64,000 bases of DNA from Faecalibacterium hattorii. Its GTDB lineage: Bacteria; Bacillota; Clostridia; Oscillospirales; Ruminococcaceae. Positions 62,689 to 64,000 of the stretch are shown here, piece after piece. Within the stretch, counting starts at the first letter, position 1, and each line of letters starts with the position of its first letter. Below the pieces are notes generated by a model. That model was not told the DNA's origin, did no database searches, and saw only the letters and a list, made by a program, of their open reading frames with translations. The position numbers were made by a program, and so were the translations under genes. The stretch is from the NCBI RefSeq assembly GCF_003287455.1, contig NZ_PRLC01000014.1:1-64000 (forward strand), read 5' to 3'.

Positions 62689-64000
62689 ATGCAATTGGAG
62701 AAGGAAAAGGAATCGAGACAGGACGCCGAGCGCTGCCGTTTGCTGGCCCAGCGCATTGCGGAAGAGCTGGCTCCGGAGTCGGCGGCTGTGCTGGGGGACG
62801 ATGAAGCCACCTGCACTGCGCTGCAAAAGGCTCTGCGCAAGGCGGGCGTCCGGGCAAACGAGTGGACGGCTGCAGCGGCCCAGCAGCCCGACCTGCTGGT
62901 GGTGGAGGACCCCACCTTCGTGGAATTGCCCGCACAACTGGCCGCGAAGGTGCTGCTGGTCTGCACCGACACCACCGCTCTGGCCAACTGGGCCGAGCAA
63001 CTGGCCCAGCGCGGCTACTACCGCGATATGTTCTGGCGCAGCAAGGGCCGCACCCCGCAGTCGGCCCTCTTCCGGGCCGCCCAGCCCGGCGCTCTGGCCG
63101 TGGTCAAGGGCTACGAGCAGGAACTGGACACCCTGCGGGACCGGATGGTGCGGGCCGAACGGAGCTGCGGCGAACAGGCCGCCCTCATTGAACGGCTTCG
63201 CAGCGACCTTGCCCTGAGCCGCAGCCATGAAAAGCAGTTGGAAGAGACCCTCGGCGAGGTCACAGGCTCGACCTTCTGGAAACTGACGTGGCCCGCCCGC
63301 TATGTCGTCAGCAAGAGCCGCCAGCTCTGGCACACTCTGCCACTCTTCGTCTTCCTGCACGAGCTGCGGACCGAGGGCATTTCCGGGATGCGGGAAAAGG
63401 CCCGCGCCCGCCGCGAGTACGCCGCCCTCTTCCCCGGCAAGACCCTGCGGGCGGATGCCTTTGCCCCCGTGGAGCTGCTGGTGAAGCAGTTCAATACCCA
63501 GCCCGCTGCCCCGAAGATCAGCATCGTGGTGCCGCTCTACAACACTCCGCTGGAGTTCCTTGAAGAGCTGCTGGATTCCGTCCAGAACCAGACCTACCAG
63601 AACTGGGAGCTTTGCTGCGTGGACGCCGGGCAGGACACCGCCGTGGGCCAGAAGGTACAGGACCGCGCCAAGGCGGACCCCCGCATCCGCTACCAGAAGC
63701 TCGAAAAGAACGAGCTCATCCCCGGCAACACCAACCACGGCATCGAGATGGCCACCGGCGATTACATCGCCCTGCTGGACCATGACGATATCCTCCACCC
63801 CTGTGCGCTCTGGTACACGGCCAAGGCCATCGCCGAGCAGGGGGCAGACTTCATCTACACCGACGAAGCCACCTTCGAGGGCAACGTGGACAATGTGGTG
63901 CTCTACCACTTCAAACCGGACTTCATGCTGGACAACCTCCGCTCCAACAACTACATCTGCCACCTGACCACCTTCAGCCGCGCCCTGATGGAGCGCAGCG
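62689..64000 (+). CDS. Family 2 glycosyltransferase, 3' end outside the window
   Basis: The frame opens with ATG at 62689 (GGAG upstream) and continues past the window end, at least 437 residues. An N-terminal region of about 280 residues, with a helical segment starting KGYEQELDTLRDRMVRAE, is followed by a GT-A catalytic domain: ISIVVPLYNTPLEFLEELL, then NWELCCVDAG, and the metal-binding DHDD in ALLDHDDILHP. Such enzymes build surface polysaccharides or teichoic acids. Sugar donor and acceptor are unknown. It probably begins a polysaccharide region that lies beyond this window. Confidence 0.88.
   Translation, partial: MQLEKEKESRQDAERCRLLAQRIAEELAPESAAVLGDDEATCTALQKALRKAGVRANEWTAAAAQQPDLLVVEDPTFVELPAQLAAKVLLVCTDTTALANWAEQLAQRGYYRDMFWRSKGRTPQSALFRAAQPGALAVVKGYEQELDTLRDRMVRAERSCGEQAALIERLRSDLALSRSHEKQLEETLGEVTGSTFWKLTWPARYVVSKSRQLWHTLPLFVFLHELRTEGISGMREKARARREYAALFPGKTLRADAFAPVELLVKQFNTQPAAPKISIVVPLYNTPLEFLEELLDSVQNQTYQNWELCCVDAGQDTAVGQKVQDRAKADPRIRYQKLEKNELIPGNTNHGIEMATGDYIALLDHDDILHPCALWYTAKAIAEQGADFIYTDEATFEGNVDNVVLYHFKPDFMLDNLRSNNYICHLTTFSRALMERS

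Overview
The window is GC-rich, densely coded DNA from a Firmicute. The gene content fits a gut Oscillospiraceae (Ruminococcaceae) species, most likely Faecalibacterium or a close relative. The evidence is sigma-A type promoters, AGGAGG ribosome sites, FMN and T-box leaders, ECF transporters, LPXTG pili with class C and D-like sortases, and a SpoIID-domain protein. The genus is an inference from memory of gene content, not from a search. No rRNA, prophage, insertion sequence or CRISPR array was seen.

Layout. 1-4509: a partial tRNA-Ala, an ECF transporter module (ecfS-ecfA-ecfT, minus strand) and a Na/Pi-type symporter. 4540-15485: a pilus locus on the minus strand, with one strong promoter at its right end and a strong terminator at its left end. 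It encodes a coiled-coil protein, a signal peptidase, a 1964-residue adhesin, a major pilin, a class C sortase, a minor pilin and a second sortase. 15554-16468: a double-glycine leader peptide gene and a small secreted InlB-repeat protein on one transcript. 16525-22994: an AGCS amino acid symporter, an unknown protein carrying a GGADGPT motif, and a MoxR ATPase/VWA pair. 22997-27781: corrinoid adenosyltransferase with a phosphatase, then a folate one-carbon cluster (glyA divergent from fau, fchA and folD). 27869-34595: MraY-like transferase, MATE pump, riboswitch-controlled RibU, MscS channel, ZIP transporter and a split chromate transporter. 34748-38142: a four-gene operon of two dehydrogenase-like proteins, ThiD and an UlaG-like hydrolase. 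38139-44432: comEC, apt, a HIT gene and T-box-controlled alaS on the minus strand. 44450-50653: lipoprotein, RluA synthase, FMN hydroxyacid oxidase, tRNA-Ser, glutamine amidotransferase-like hydrolase, two surface proteins and a TRAP transporter remnant. 50690-54831: an Agr-type two-component system followed by an exported propeller-like protein. 55046-61324: a polyamine operon behind a long structured leader. 61396-64000: a SpoIID-domain protein and a glycosyltransferase cut by the window end.

How parts work together. The pilus locus looks self-contained: two LPXTG pilins, a giant LPXTG tip or adhesin candidate, a polymerising sortase, a probable anchoring sortase and a dedicated signal peptidase. 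In the folate cluster, FolD lacks the residues needed for cyclohydrolase activity, and the adjacent FchA probably supplies that step. The polyamine operon encodes arginine to agmatine to putrescine, followed by two alternative aminopropyl or carboxyaminopropyl transfer routes.

The observations most worth following up are the double-glycine peptide gene, the His/Cys repeats plus a catalytically dead CHAP-like domain in the adhesin, the folD/fchA division of labour, the 340-nt structured leader before the polyamine operon, and the pathway-like operon at 34748-38142 whose second enzyme lacks its catalytic residues.
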